This document shows positions 9,963 through 18,897 of a DNA stretch of 64,000 nucleotides, piece after piece. The stretch lies in assembly GCA_015075375.1 (NCBI GenBank), contig JABTUM010000002.1, forward strand, positions 1,785,393-1,849,392, written 5' to 3'. Every line of letters begins with the position of its first letter. Position 1 is the first letter of the stretch. The notes beneath the pieces were generated by a model. It was not told the DNA's origin and made no database searches. It worked only from the letters and a program-made list of their open reading frames with translations. Source of the stretch: Planctomycetota bacterium (GTDB lineage Bacteria; Planctomycetota; SZUA-567; H5-PLA8). Position numbers and translations under genes: made by a program.

Positions 9963-10080
9963 GCCCATCACCAGTTGGAAATGCCATGGGTAAGTACTCG
10001 ATCCCAGCACCGGAAGTGAAGACGCCATGTCCGGTTGATGATGCCTCACAGGTGAAATTTATGGCTCATGGGCGTAGAGG
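9963..10080 (+). other. 5S-rRNA-like element, divergent or degenerate
   Basis: The stretch from about 9988 to 10045 aligns by eye with the loop B to loop A side of bacterial 5S rRNA: GGG-TAAG-TAC, then CGATCCCA, then CGGAAGTGAAG, then GCC, then a GGTTGATGATG resembling the usual CCGATGGTAGT. GCCCAT at 9963-9968 can pair with ATGGGC at 10068-10073 as a terminal helix. The loop E/helix IV half does not match well, and no 16S or 23S gene is near. It may be a divergent unlinked 5S gene, a 5S pseudogene, or another structured RNA. The remaining bases between the tRNA and 10143 show nothing else I recognise. Confidence 0.35.
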
Positions 10081-10142
10081 CGGCCGCGCCGGACCCGTCG
10101 GAGTCGGTCACGATTGAATAGTGATATCTAGGTTTACCCCAA

Positions 10143-12866
10143 TCACGTGGAGGTAGAACACTTGCGTACTTCCACGGCGCAAACCTTGTATTCGGGCGTT
10201 CCGGTTACCGCATCTCCTTCCGGCACCGTCAGCCGATTGGCCTTGGACTCCACAAAATGGAACGGCATCCAGACGCACCCGCGCTGTACCTCGTCGGTAA
10301 CGAGAGCGCAGGTCCGGATGGCGCCACGATTCGAAGTTACTTCGACCTGTTCGCCGTCGTCGATGCCCCGGTGTGCGGCGTCGAGAGGGTGAATTTGCAC
10401 GAAATTTTCAGGCTGAATGGATCGAATGCCCGCCGCACGTCCAGTCTGCGAGTCGGCGTTGTAGTGAAAGAGGGTTCTTCCCGTGGATAGCACAAGCGGG
10501 TAAGCCGAGGTAGCCGTTTCGGCCGGCGGCCGGAAGGTAATGGGCTTAAGCAACCCCTTTCCGCGCAATGGACCGGCCGCATGCAGGTATGCCGTACCGG
10601 GATGATCGGGCGTGGGACAGGGCCAGCACAATCCGCCTTCCCGGTCCAGTCGGGTGTGATGGATGCCGGCGAAGCGCGGGGACAGCGCGGCCATTTCGTC
10701 GAAGACATCCGCCGCCGAGCGGAGTGACCAAGGCGATCCTGCGGCGCGTGCTACCTCAATGAGGATTTCCCAGTCTGCGCGCGCTACTCCCGGAGGCTTC
10801 ACGGCTTGGCGCACGCGCTGCACGCGCCGTTCGGTATTCGTGAACGTGCCTTCCTTTTCAGCGAAGCAGGCGCCTGGCAGGATGACATGAGCGAATCGAG
10901 CCGTCTCGCTCATGAATATGTCCTGCACGACAAGGAACTCGAGCGCGTTCAATCCTTCTTCCAGGCGCGCGAGATCCGGTTCCGACATGACCGGATCTTC
11001 TCCCATGAGGTACATACCTCGAATGGAGCCACCCAAATGGCGCATCATCTGGTTGAGATTCTCGCCCACCTGCGCGGGAAGGGCGACTCCCCAAGCGGCC
11101 TCGAATTTCGCCCGCACTTCGGCGTGTTCAACCGGTTGATATCCGGGAAAGTAATCCGGACTGGCGCCGCTGTCGTTCGCCCCCTGGACGTTGTTCTGTC
11201 CGCGCAAGGGATTCACACCAGTCGAAGGATAGCCTAAATGCCCGGTCAGCAAAGCGAGGTTGGAAAGCGCGCATACGTTGTCCACGCCGGTCGTATGCTC
11301 GGTAATTCCCAAGGTGTAATAGATGCCAGAGCGGCGCGTTTGGGCGTACTCACGGGCTGTCGCACGAATTTCATCGGCGGGAACGCCCGTCACGGCTTCG
11401 GCCCTCACAGGATCGTAAGATTGCAAGTGCGTCTTTAGTTCCTCGAATCCTTCGGTCGCGCGGCGCACGAATTCGCGGTCGTAAAGATTCTCGAAAACCA
11501 GCACATGCGCCATGGCATTAAGTAACCATACATCGGTACCTGGCTTCAGGCGCAAGTGCCGGTGAGCGACGCGCGTCAGCCAGATATCCCTGGGATCAGC
11601 AACCACCAGCCTGGCGCCTTGGCGAATCGCGCGCTTCATTTCCATCCCGATGACCGGATGCGCCTCGGTGGTGTTGCTGCCGATCACGAAGAGGAAATCC
11701 GCATGGCGGATATCCGCGATCGAATTGGTCATCGCGCCCGCGCCGAGCGTCATGGCCAGACCAGCCACGGTCGGATCGTGGCACAGACCCGCACATTGAT
11801 GCAGGTTGTTGGTTCCGAAGCAGGCGCGCGCAAGCTTCTGCATTAAGTAATTCTCTTCATTGGTGCAGCGGGCCGACGACACAAAGCCTAGTGAGCCGGA
11901 ACCGTGACGCCTCTGCACCGCGCGAAGGCCATCGACGACGAAGCGCAAGGCTTCGGGCCAATCGACGGGGCGCAGGGCTCCGTCTTGTCCACGAATCATG
12001 GGCTGAGTCAGGCGATCCGGATGGTGAATGAATTCGTGAGCAAACTTTCCTTTCACGCAAAGGTTCCCGTCGTTGGGATGCGTGCCCGCGGGCGGATGCG
12101 CGGCCTTCCAAACCCTTCCGCGTCCATCCTGCGCTTCGGATTCGACCAGGAGATCCAACTGACAACCCACTCCGCAGTAGTTGCAGGTCGTGCGAACACG
12201 ATCCAATTGTCCGTCTGAAGGCGCTTGTGCCTGAAGGGGGACGAGATCGGCCAGCGCGCCGGTGGGGCAGACGGCGACACAGCCTCCACAAAACTCGCAG
12301 GTCGTCTCTCGAAGCGGCCGTCCATCGGGTGTCGAAACCGAGGTCTCGCCCCCGCGTCCGGTTATTGCTATGGCGCTTACTCCTTCCACTTGTTCGCAAT
12401 AGCGCGTGCACAACGAACACGATATGCAACGGTCGGCGCGAAAGGCGATGAAGGGGTTGCCCGCGTACGCCACGCGCCGAGACTGCAGCTTCGGCCAGTC
12501 GTCCGGAGCCTGGAATTCGCGCGCGAGGTGATAGACTTCGCTGTCAGGCCCCGAAACTTCCTCGTGAGGCGCAGGATGATCTGACAGGTAGAGCGCCAGC
12601 AGCCCACGCCGGTGGCGTGCGATCCGTTTGCCTTCGGTGTTCACAACCATACCGGGGGCTGGTTGGGTTTTGCAGGCTGGCGCCAGACGAGCCCAGCCCT
12701 GAACTTCCACCAAGCAGGTCCGGCAGGCTCCAGTGGGCTCAACGCGCTCGTCGCTGCACAGCGTCGGAATGCGGGTACCGACTCGCTTCGCGACCTGCAA
12801 GATCGTCTCCCCGGTCGTGAAGGCCACTGGCCTCCCGTTCAGCATGAACGCATCCGTTGGATTCAT
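10143..12866 (-). CDS. NAD-linked formate dehydrogenase, catalytic (molybdenum or tungsten) subunit
   Basis: Oxidises formate to CO2, or reduces CO2, at a Mo/W-bis-pterin centre. The N-terminus has a [2Fe-2S] ferredoxin domain (Cys37, 48, 51, 65). Two [4Fe-4S] ferredoxin motifs follow (CISCSLCTRYC and CEFCGGCVAVC), then the [4Fe-4S] motif of the molybdopterin domain (CNYCGVGC with a later C in GNLCVKG). The active-site segment CHDPTVAGL contains Cys362, so this is a cysteine rather than selenocysteine enzyme. The C-terminus is the pterin-binding beta-barrel domain. The ATG at 12866 overlaps the upstream stop (ATGA); the frame extends further upstream only through the previous gene. Length (907 aa) fits FdsA-type subunits. 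It pairs with the flavin subunit encoded just upstream. Confidence 0.93.
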   Translation of the reverse strand: MNPTDAFMLNGRPVAFTTGETILQVAKRVGTRIPTLCSDERVEPTGACRTCLVEVQGWARLAPACKTQPAPGMVVNTEGKRIARHRRGLLALYLSDHPAPHEEVSGPDSEVYHLAREFQAPDDWPKLQSRRVAYAGNPFIAFRADRCISCSLCTRYCEQVEGVSAIAITGRGGETSVSTPDGRPLRETTCEFCGGCVAVCPTGALADLVPLQAQAPSDGQLDRVRTTCNYCGVGCQLDLLVESEAQDGRGRVWKAAHPPAGTHPNDGNLCVKGKFAHEFIHHPDRLTQPMIRGQDGALRPVDWPEALRFVVDGLRAVQRRHGSGSLGFVSSARCTNEENYLMQKLARACFGTNNLHQCAGLCHDPTVAGLAMTLGAGAMTNSIADIRHADFLFVIGSNTTEAHPVIGMEMKRAIRQGARLVVADPRDIWLTRVAHRHLRLKPGTDVWLLNAMAHVLVFENLYDREFVRRATEGFEELKTHLQSYDPVRAEAVTGVPADEIRATAREYAQTRRSGIYYTLGITEHTTGVDNVCALSNLALLTGHLGYPSTGVNPLRGQNNVQGANDSGASPDYFPGYQPVEHAEVRAKFEAAWGVALPAQVGENLNQMMRHLGGSIRGMYLMGEDPVMSEPDLARLEEGLNALEFLVVQDIFMSETARFAHVILPGACFAEKEGTFTNTERRVQRVRQAVKPPGVARADWEILIEVARAAGSPWSLRSAADVFDEMAALSPRFAGIHHTRLDREGGLCWPCPTPDHPGTAYLHAAGPLRGKGLLKPITFRPPAETATSAYPLVLSTGRTLFHYNADSQTGRAAGIRSIQPENFVQIHPLDAAHRGIDDGEQVEVTSNRGAIRTCALVTDEVQRGCVWMPFHFVESKANRLTVPEGDAVTGTPEYKVCAVEVRKCSTST

Positions 12867-14449
12867 GTGTCGAATTCCTCCGGAAAATACTTTCGCGCCA
12901 ACGTCAGGGGGAGGCTGGCCGTCTGCCCCAAACCGCAAATGGATCCCTGCTCCATAACCCAGGCGGCCTCGTCCACATGCTGCAAATGACGCATGGCCTG
13001 CAAATCACCGGCCTTCCGTGACGCCAGCCAACGCTCGTAGGCGTGTCTCAGAAAGCCGGTTCCGATCCGGCATGGCGCGCATTGTCCGCAGCTTTCGTGT
13101 TCGAAAAAGGCTAGCTGAGCGCGTACGGCTTCACGCAGATCGGCTGCGTCGTTCAGGACGACCAAGCCGCCCGCGCCCAGAAACGTGCCCCAGGCGCGCA
13201 AGGATTCGAAATCGAGCGGCACATCCTTCGCCCGAACGGGCAGGAATCCGGAGCTGGCGCCGCCGGGTTGAAAGGCTTTCAGCGTACCCTGACAGCCTCC
13301 AGCCGCATCCAGCACTTCAGCAAGCGTCGAACCCAGGGGTAGCTCGTACACTCCCGGGGATTGAACATGCCCGCTGATGGAATAGAGCTTGGTGCCCGGA
13401 CCGGTCTTACCCAGGGCCGCAAACCAAGAACCGCCGTTGCGTACGATGGCCGGAACTAAGGCAATCGTTTCGACGTTCTGCACCAGCGTCGGATTGCCCC
13501 AAAGACCGCATGCGAAAGGAAAGGGCGGCTTGTGCCTTGGCCAAGGACGCCGGCCTTCGAGTGCTTCAAGCAACGCCGTTTCTTCCCCGCAGACGTACCC
13601 CCCGTGCCCGCGATGAAGATGAATCGACAATCCGGACAAGAGCCCAACCTGTTCAAGCCGATTCCAGGCTTCGGACACGGAGGCCATAGGCGCTTCGAAT
13701 TCGCCGCGAAAGTAGCAGAATATTTCCCGGGCCCCCACGGCTTCGGCCGCGATCGCAAGGCCTTCCACCACGAGATCGGGGCGGCGCAGAAGCACTTCAC
13801 GGTCTTTGAACGCGCCCGGCTCGGATTCGTCGGCATTCAGAACGAGGTAACGAGTTGGCTCCGCCTGCTCGCGCACTGCGCGCCATTTCCTTGCCGCAGG
13901 AAAACCCGCGCCGCCACGCCCTTGAAGCCCGGAAGCCTCGAGTTCGCGAAGGACGCTGTCGTACCCGTGCGCACGCGCCGAACTCAACGCGTGGCCCTCG
14001 AACCCGGGTACTCCCTGCAAGTGAATCGCGCATCGCTCGGGACCGGCTTCAAGCGGCCCCACCGCGCTCGGCGCGGAAGTGGAAGTCAGCGACTGCCATT
14101 TCCCGGCTGCTCGGGCAATATCAACCGCGGTCAGTCCGGGAAGCACGGTCCGGTCGCGTAGCGCCGCACATGGGCGATCGCAGGAAGCCAGGCACGAACA
14201 GCCCTCGGCGGGCAACCCCGTGTCCAGCGCCTGCCGCAATAAGGCTTCGGATCCGGCCAGGCGGCAGGAGAGTCCCTGGCAGATGCGCACTTTTCGGTCA
14301 GGACGGGCGAGCAGCGAATAGAAAGAACCAACCCCGAAAACGTCGGCTTCGGGCACGCCGGTTTCGCGGTGCACCTTCGCGGCGATGCCCGGACTTAAAC
14401 CACCTGCCTCGGCAATTCGACCCGGAACCTCCGGTTCGCGCGGGTTCAA
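12863..14449 (-). CDS. NADH-oxidising (diaphorase) subunit of formate dehydrogenase, NuoE-NuoF fusion
   Basis: This passes electrons between the formate dehydrogenase iron-sulfur chain and NAD. Residues 1-110 form a NuoE-like thioredoxin-fold domain with a [2Fe-2S] set (Cys57, Cys62, Cys86, Cys90). The rest is NuoF/HoxF-like, with the FMN loop GRGGAGFPAARKW, the NADH-binding acidic stretch and GYVCGEETALLEALEG. The C-terminal [4Fe-4S] motif is CGQCAPCRIG plus a Cys in GSICGLGQ. In many organisms NuoE- and NuoF-like parts are separate genes (FdsG, FdsB); here they are one 528-residue chain. Both ends overlap neighbouring genes by ATGA, so the subunits are probably made together with the catalytic subunit. 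Confidence 0.92.
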   Translation of the reverse strand: MNPREPEVPGRIAEAGGLSPGIAAKVHRETGVPEADVFGVGSFYSLLARPDRKVRICQGLSCRLAGSEALLRQALDTGLPAEGCSCLASCDRPCAALRDRTVLPGLTAVDIARAAGKWQSLTSTSAPSAVGPLEAGPERCAIHLQGVPGFEGHALSSARAHGYDSVLRELEASGLQGRGGAGFPAARKWRAVREQAEPTRYLVLNADESEPGAFKDREVLLRRPDLVVEGLAIAAEAVGAREIFCYFRGEFEAPMASVSEAWNRLEQVGLLSGLSIHLHRGHGGYVCGEETALLEALEGRRPWPRHKPPFPFACGLWGNPTLVQNVETIALVPAIVRNGGSWFAALGKTGPGTKLYSISGHVQSPGVYELPLGSTLAEVLDAAGGCQGTLKAFQPGGASSGFLPVRAKDVPLDFESLRAWGTFLGAGGLVVLNDAADLREAVRAQLAFFEHESCGQCAPCRIGTGFLRHAYERWLASRKAGDLQAMRHLQHVDEAAWVMEQGSICGLGQTASLPLTLARKYFPEEFDT

Positions 14450-16869
14450 GGTTCGCCTCCCCCGGCCTTTGGTCCTCCACCCGACAGCGTGGATTCCGCC
14501 TGTGCAACGCGTTCGATCGTCCGCAACACGCTGTCCGGATTAAGCGAGATCGAGTCAATCCCGCATTCGACCAGGAAGGCCGCGAACTCAGGATAGTCGC
14601 TGGGCGCTTGACCGCAGATTCCCACCTTGCTCCCCACCGCGTGGGCGCGGGCGATCACATCCCGGATCATTCGCTTTACCGCCTCGTTTCGTTCGTCGAA
14701 CAGATAGGCCAATTCGCTATTGTCACGATCCACGCCCAGGATGAGTTGCGTCAGATCGTTGCTGCCGATCGAAAAACCGTCGAATCGTTGAGCGAAATCT
14801 TCCGCCAGGATCACGTTGGATGGAATCTCGCACATCACGTAAAGTTCCAGGCTGTCTTGCCCGCGGCGCAGGCCGTTGGCTTCCATGACCTCAATGACCT
14901 TGTCGGCCTCCTCCAGTGTACGGCAGAACGGAATCATGACTTTCACGTTGCGAAAGCCCATCTCGTCTCGCACCTTCTGGATCGCGCGGCATTCCAGCGC
15001 GAAGCCGTCCCGGTAACGCGGCGAGTAGTACCTCGACGCGCCCCGGAAACCAAGCATCGGATTCTCTTCCTCCAATTCGAAAACGGATCCGCCGATCAGA
15101 TTCGCGTATTCGTTAGTTTTGAAGTCGCTCATGCGCACAATCACGGTGTGAGGATGCTGGGAGGCCGCCAGCTTCGCGATGCCGCCGGCCAACCGGTCCA
15201 CGAAATAGTCGGCCCGCTCGGCATACCCACGCGTCCGTTCGAGTATTTCACGCCGCGCAGCCTCGTCCGTCAACCGATCGAACTGCAGCAGAGCCATCGG
15301 ATGAATTTTGATGTGATTCGAAATGATAAATTCCATCCGTGCCAGACCGATGCCGTGCACCGGAAGCCGCCACCACCGGAATGCTTCTTCCGGCGTCCCC
15401 AGGTTCAACATGATCGCGGTACGGGTCTTTGGCATTTCGCCCCATCGGGCTTCATGAACTTCGAACGGTAGTCGGCCTTCGTAGATTCGCCCTCGATCTC
15501 CTTCCGCGCACGATAACGTGACCGCCTGCCCATCCGAAAGCACGTGAGTGGCATTCCCCGTGCCCACCACCGCCGGGATGCCCAACTCTCGGCTGACAAT
15601 GGCCGCATGGCAGGTGCGGCCTCCGAAATCCGTCACGATGCCGGCGACCTTCCGCATCACCGGCACCCAATCAGGATCGGTCATCTCCGTGACCAGGATC
15701 GATCCTGGCCGAACTTGGCCGAGATCCTTGGGGCTCAGCACGCGGCTGACGTTGCCCGCCGCGATGCCGTCGCCCACGCTTAATCCCGTAACCAGTTCCC
15801 GTCCCTTGCCCTTGAGTTTACAGGTGCGGAGGTAACCGGTCTTCGTCTGAGACTGCACGGTCTCCGGCCGCGCCTGCAGGATGTACAAGTCGCCCGAGGT
15901 TCCGTCCTTCGCCCATTCGACATCCATGGGTTTCCCGTAGTGCCGTTCGATTGCCACGGCCCAGCGCGCAATCTGCAGAATCTCCGCATCGCCCAGCGAC
16001 CAGGAGCGCCGCTCGTTCTCATCCGTATCCACGCTGACGGTCGCGTGCGTACCTCCTGATCCGTAAACCAACTTGCGCGCCTTGCCACCCAGCTTCCGGT
16101 CCACAATCGGCTTCAGGTGAGCATCGCCCAGCAATCCCTTGAAGACGGTGAATTGATCCGGTGTTACGACGCCCTTCACCACGAACTCGCCAAGGCCGAA
16201 CGAAGAGTTGATAACCACTACGCCCGGAAATCCGGTTTCGGTATCCAAAGTGAACGCCACGCCGGAGCTGCCGACGTCGCTCCGAACCATCCTTTGAACC
16301 CCGATGGAAAGCGCTGTCTCGAGATGGCCGAAGCCCTGTGCGATCCGGTAGGTAATCGCCCGATCCGTGAAAAGCGATGCGTAGCAGCGCCGGCAGGCGA
16401 GGAGCAATTCCGCCGCGCCACGGACATTGAGGAAGCTCTCCTGCTGTCCGGCGAAACTCGCTTCGGGAAGGTCTTCGGCCGTAGCGCTGCTGCGTACGGC
16501 GACCGGTACATCTGCCTCCCCGCTGCGCTTACCTAGTTCGCGATAGGCTTCTCGAATGCAAGAGGCCAGATCCTCGGGAAATGGGGCCTCGAAAATTATC
16601 GCTCGGATGCGCCGACCCACCGATTCCAGTTGTCCGCCGTCGCGTTCCAGATTCGAAAGCTCAGACGCGATGGCCTCACGCAGGCACGAAGCGTCCAGAA
16701 AATATTCATACGCACGTGCCGTCGTCGCATACCCGTCGGGGACTCGAATGCCTTCGTGCTTCAGATGATGCATCAGTTCGCCCAAGCTGGCGTTTTTGCC
16801 GCCGACCGTGGCGATATCCGCTAGGCGCCACTCATCGAGGGGACGCAGCCAGTCCGCTTGATTCAGCAT
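14446..16869 (-). CDS. ppsA: Phosphoenolpyruvate synthase
   Basis: Makes phosphoenolpyruvate from pyruvate and ATP (pyruvate, water dikinase). The N-terminal ATP-grasp domain begins GGKNASLGEL and contains VAVRSSATAEDLPEASFAGQQ. The mobile phosphohistidine domain carries GGRTCHAAIVSRELGIPAVVG with His421. The C-terminal TIM-barrel PEP/pyruvate domain ends with GSNDLTQLILGVDRD, GICGQAPSDYPEFA and the catalytic-cysteine region. Length (807 aa) matches the family. A strong AGGGAGG lies 10 bases before the ATG. It is the first gene of the operon and its stop overlaps the start of the diaphorase gene (ATGA), an unusual pairing. Confidence 0.95.
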   Translation of the reverse strand: MLNQADWLRPLDEWRLADIATVGGKNASLGELMHHLKHEGIRVPDGYATTARAYEYFLDASCLREAIASELSNLERDGGQLESVGRRIRAIIFEAPFPEDLASCIREAYRELGKRSGEADVPVAVRSSATAEDLPEASFAGQQESFLNVRGAAELLLACRRCYASLFTDRAITYRIAQGFGHLETALSIGVQRMVRSDVGSSGVAFTLDTETGFPGVVVINSSFGLGEFVVKGVVTPDQFTVFKGLLGDAHLKPIVDRKLGGKARKLVYGSGGTHATVSVDTDENERRSWSLGDAEILQIARWAVAIERHYGKPMDVEWAKDGTSGDLYILQARPETVQSQTKTGYLRTCKLKGKGRELVTGLSVGDGIAAGNVSRVLSPKDLGQVRPGSILVTEMTDPDWVPVMRKVAGIVTDFGGRTCHAAIVSRELGIPAVVGTGNATHVLSDGQAVTLSCAEGDRGRIYEGRLPFEVHEARWGEMPKTRTAIMLNLGTPEEAFRWWRLPVHGIGLARMEFIISNHIKIHPMALLQFDRLTDEAARREILERTRGYAERADYFVDRLAGGIAKLAASQHPHTVIVRMSDFKTNEYANLIGGSVFELEEENPMLGFRGASRYYSPRYRDGFALECRAIQKVRDEMGFRNVKVMIPFCRTLEEADKVIEVMEANGLRRGQDSLELYVMCEIPSNVILAEDFAQRFDGFSIGSNDLTQLILGVDRDNSELAYLFDERNEAVKRMIRDVIARAHAVGSKVGICGQAPSDYPEFAAFLVECGIDSISLNPDSVLRTIERVAQAESTLSGGGPKAGGGEP

Positions 16870-17829
16870 GGCGCATGAGCCTCCCTAAGACATATCCCGA
16901 ATTGAAGACAATAAAGTCTTCTTATTAAGTTACCCCGCTGCGGAACAAACAACAAGGCATATCTCCGGATACGCTTCCGGTAAAATACCCGAATGGCTAT
17001 GGCATCATCCCGTGTAAAACGTTTCTTAGGATCGTGTCCTTCAGCCGCGATGCTAAAGGTGAATGCCAACCTGAAGGCAGTTGTGCGTTGTCGACGAAAC
17101 AGGGCCTTCGAACACGGTCTTGAGGAAAGCATAGCGTTCCTGAACGACGCACACACCTGACCGTTAACCCCTCGTATAAAGGTGTGGAAAGAAAACCGGA
17201 TTCTATTTTGCTGCGAATCAGGTCTCTCGAAAGGTTCGGTGAACCGCCGTGCAGTCCTTGAAGAAGTCGTTCCAGATCTTGCTGGATGGAAAGGTGGAAA
17301 CAAAGCGGCGCAGACCATTGTTCAGGGCCTTCTGCCCGAATAGGGTACAACACAGGTACCAGTCGGCGCCCGAAGGGTTTGCGCAATGGCTATTTGGAAA
17401 ACAGTCCTCATCAAGGCCTCAAAAGATTTGCAAAAAGTAGACAGAAAAACACCCTCTCGAACTTTGACCATAGTGCCTAAACCAGGGGCTCCATAGCCAT
17501 TCTAAAGACACCCTTAGACCAACCCCGACTCACCCAGAACGCGCTATGGATCGAGGTCGAGAATTGACATGGTTAAGTACGGTATCGCCATTCCAAGCGA
17601 CAATGCCGCTATGGTATCTTTCCTCAACTAGGAACGCGATTCGGAGAAAGGCATTTATGAATAGAGGACGCCACGGCCTCGGCTTTTGCATTACGGCTGG
17701 AGTTTTTGCGAATGGCGACGCGCCGGCTTGCGATATGCCTCGGACGCCTGATAAGCGCGCATTTATGGCGTACTTTTGCACATTTATCCCATTCACTTGG
17801 ATGCCTTGGGAAGGCTCGCGAGGTTTCCG
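16870..17829. other. 960-base gap, AT-richer than its surroundings
   Basis: It separates the divergent PEP synthase and Gfo/Idh/MocA genes. No frame here has a protein I recognise, and the base composition is visibly less GC-rich than the flanks. Close to the PEP synthase start there is a perfect 6-bp hairpin (GAAGAC/GTCTTC, 16904-16921) with a six-base AT-rich loop, possibly a leader or operator element. Promoters for both flanking operons must lie here, but I cannot fix them by eye. Confidence 0.5.
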
Positions 17830-18897
17830 ATGAGCGCCAAACGTCCTGGAATCGCCCTGGTTGGGTGCGGCGCCATCGCAAAAAACAGCCATTTACCGGG
17901 CATTCAGGACTCCCCTTTTGCCCTACGTGCGATCTGTGACATGGATGGTAATCGCGCGGAATGTTTTAAGCGCGATCTCAACCTCGATGATTCGGTGGTC
18001 GCCTGCTCTTCAATGAGTGACGTATTGAAGCTGCCTGATGTAGACGCCGTTTCTATTGCCACGCCTCCGGCTTCGCATGCCCCTCTCGCAATTCAAGCGC
18101 TCGATGCGGGCAAGCACGTGCTTTGCGAAAAGCCCAGCACGCTTTCCGCTTCCGAAAATCGCGACATCATTGCTGCGGTAGAACGAAACAAATTACCTAC
18201 CATACAATTCTTCTCGTCACGATTTAGAGACGGTGCAGCACCCGCCGCTCGCCAACTGGTACGGGAAGGCGCGCTGGGAAGGCTCTATAAAGCGGATATT
18301 CAATTCTGGCTTCCCGCCGCGCGCACCTGCGATCGGGGCGGGCCGCACTGGTTCGGACAAAAGGCACACGCTGGCGGCGGTGCTTTTATGGACATGGGAC
18401 AGTACTTTCTCGACCGGCTTTTCTATATCCTCGATTGGCCCCAATGGACTCGGCTCACGGCTCATACCTTTAGCGGATTTCCAACCGGATATCCAAAGGA
18501 TGTTGTATATGACGTCGAAGATCACATGAGCTTGTTGGCCCATTTCGACAACGGCATTGCACTCACCCTCGACACTACGGCGCGCGTGAATCAACATTGG
18601 CGCTGGAGCACCTCTATTGTGGGTACCGAAGGGTGTATCGTTCTCGACAATGCGGCGCCCAAACGGGCCGTCATTCGAAGACTAAAGAATGGCTCGATGA
18701 TCGAGGAAGAGTTGGAAGCACCTGATCTCGGTCCGGATATGAAGCGAAGGCTGGTCCATTTGGCGGAGCGATTGAATGGGATGTGCCCGGAAATCGGCAC
18801 CGATCACTACCAGGCGCTCACCATCAGCGAATTCTGCGAAGCGGGGTATCGGTCCGCACTCGAAAAACGCGAAGTCGTGAACGGAGGTGCGGGATGA
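17830..18897 (+). CDS. Gfo/Idh/MocA-family oxidoreductase
   Basis: NAD(P)-dependent sugar or sugar-acid dehydrogenase family. The Rossmann domain begins ALVGCGAIAKNSHLPG, a GxGxxG-type fingerprint, and the conserved EKP motif occurs as LCEKPSTLSA. The C-terminal domain has the HAGGGAFMDMGQYFLD segment, matching the usual D/H-x3-H catalytic helix. The substrate is unknown. The ATG at 17830 (MSAKRPG) is preceded by GAGG at a good distance; a longer frame from 17776 lacks support. Its stop overlaps the next gene's start (ATGA), and that gene is a divergent member of the same family, suggesting a heteromeric or sequential pair. Base composition is less GC-rich than most of the window. Confidence 0.88.
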   Translation: MSAKRPGIALVGCGAIAKNSHLPGIQDSPFALRAICDMDGNRAECFKRDLNLDDSVVACSSMSDVLKLPDVDAVSIATPPASHAPLAIQALDAGKHVLCEKPSTLSASENRDIIAAVERNKLPTIQFFSSRFRDGAAPAARQLVREGALGRLYKADIQFWLPAARTCDRGGPHWFGQKAHAGGGAFMDMGQYFLDRLFYILDWPQWTRLTAHTFSGFPTGYPKDVVYDVEDHMSLLAHFDNGIALTLDTTARVNQHWRWSTSIVGTEGCIVLDNAAPKRAVIRRLKNGSMIEEELEAPDLGPDMKRRLVHLAERLNGMCPEIGTDHYQALTISEFCEAGYRSALEKREVVNGGAG

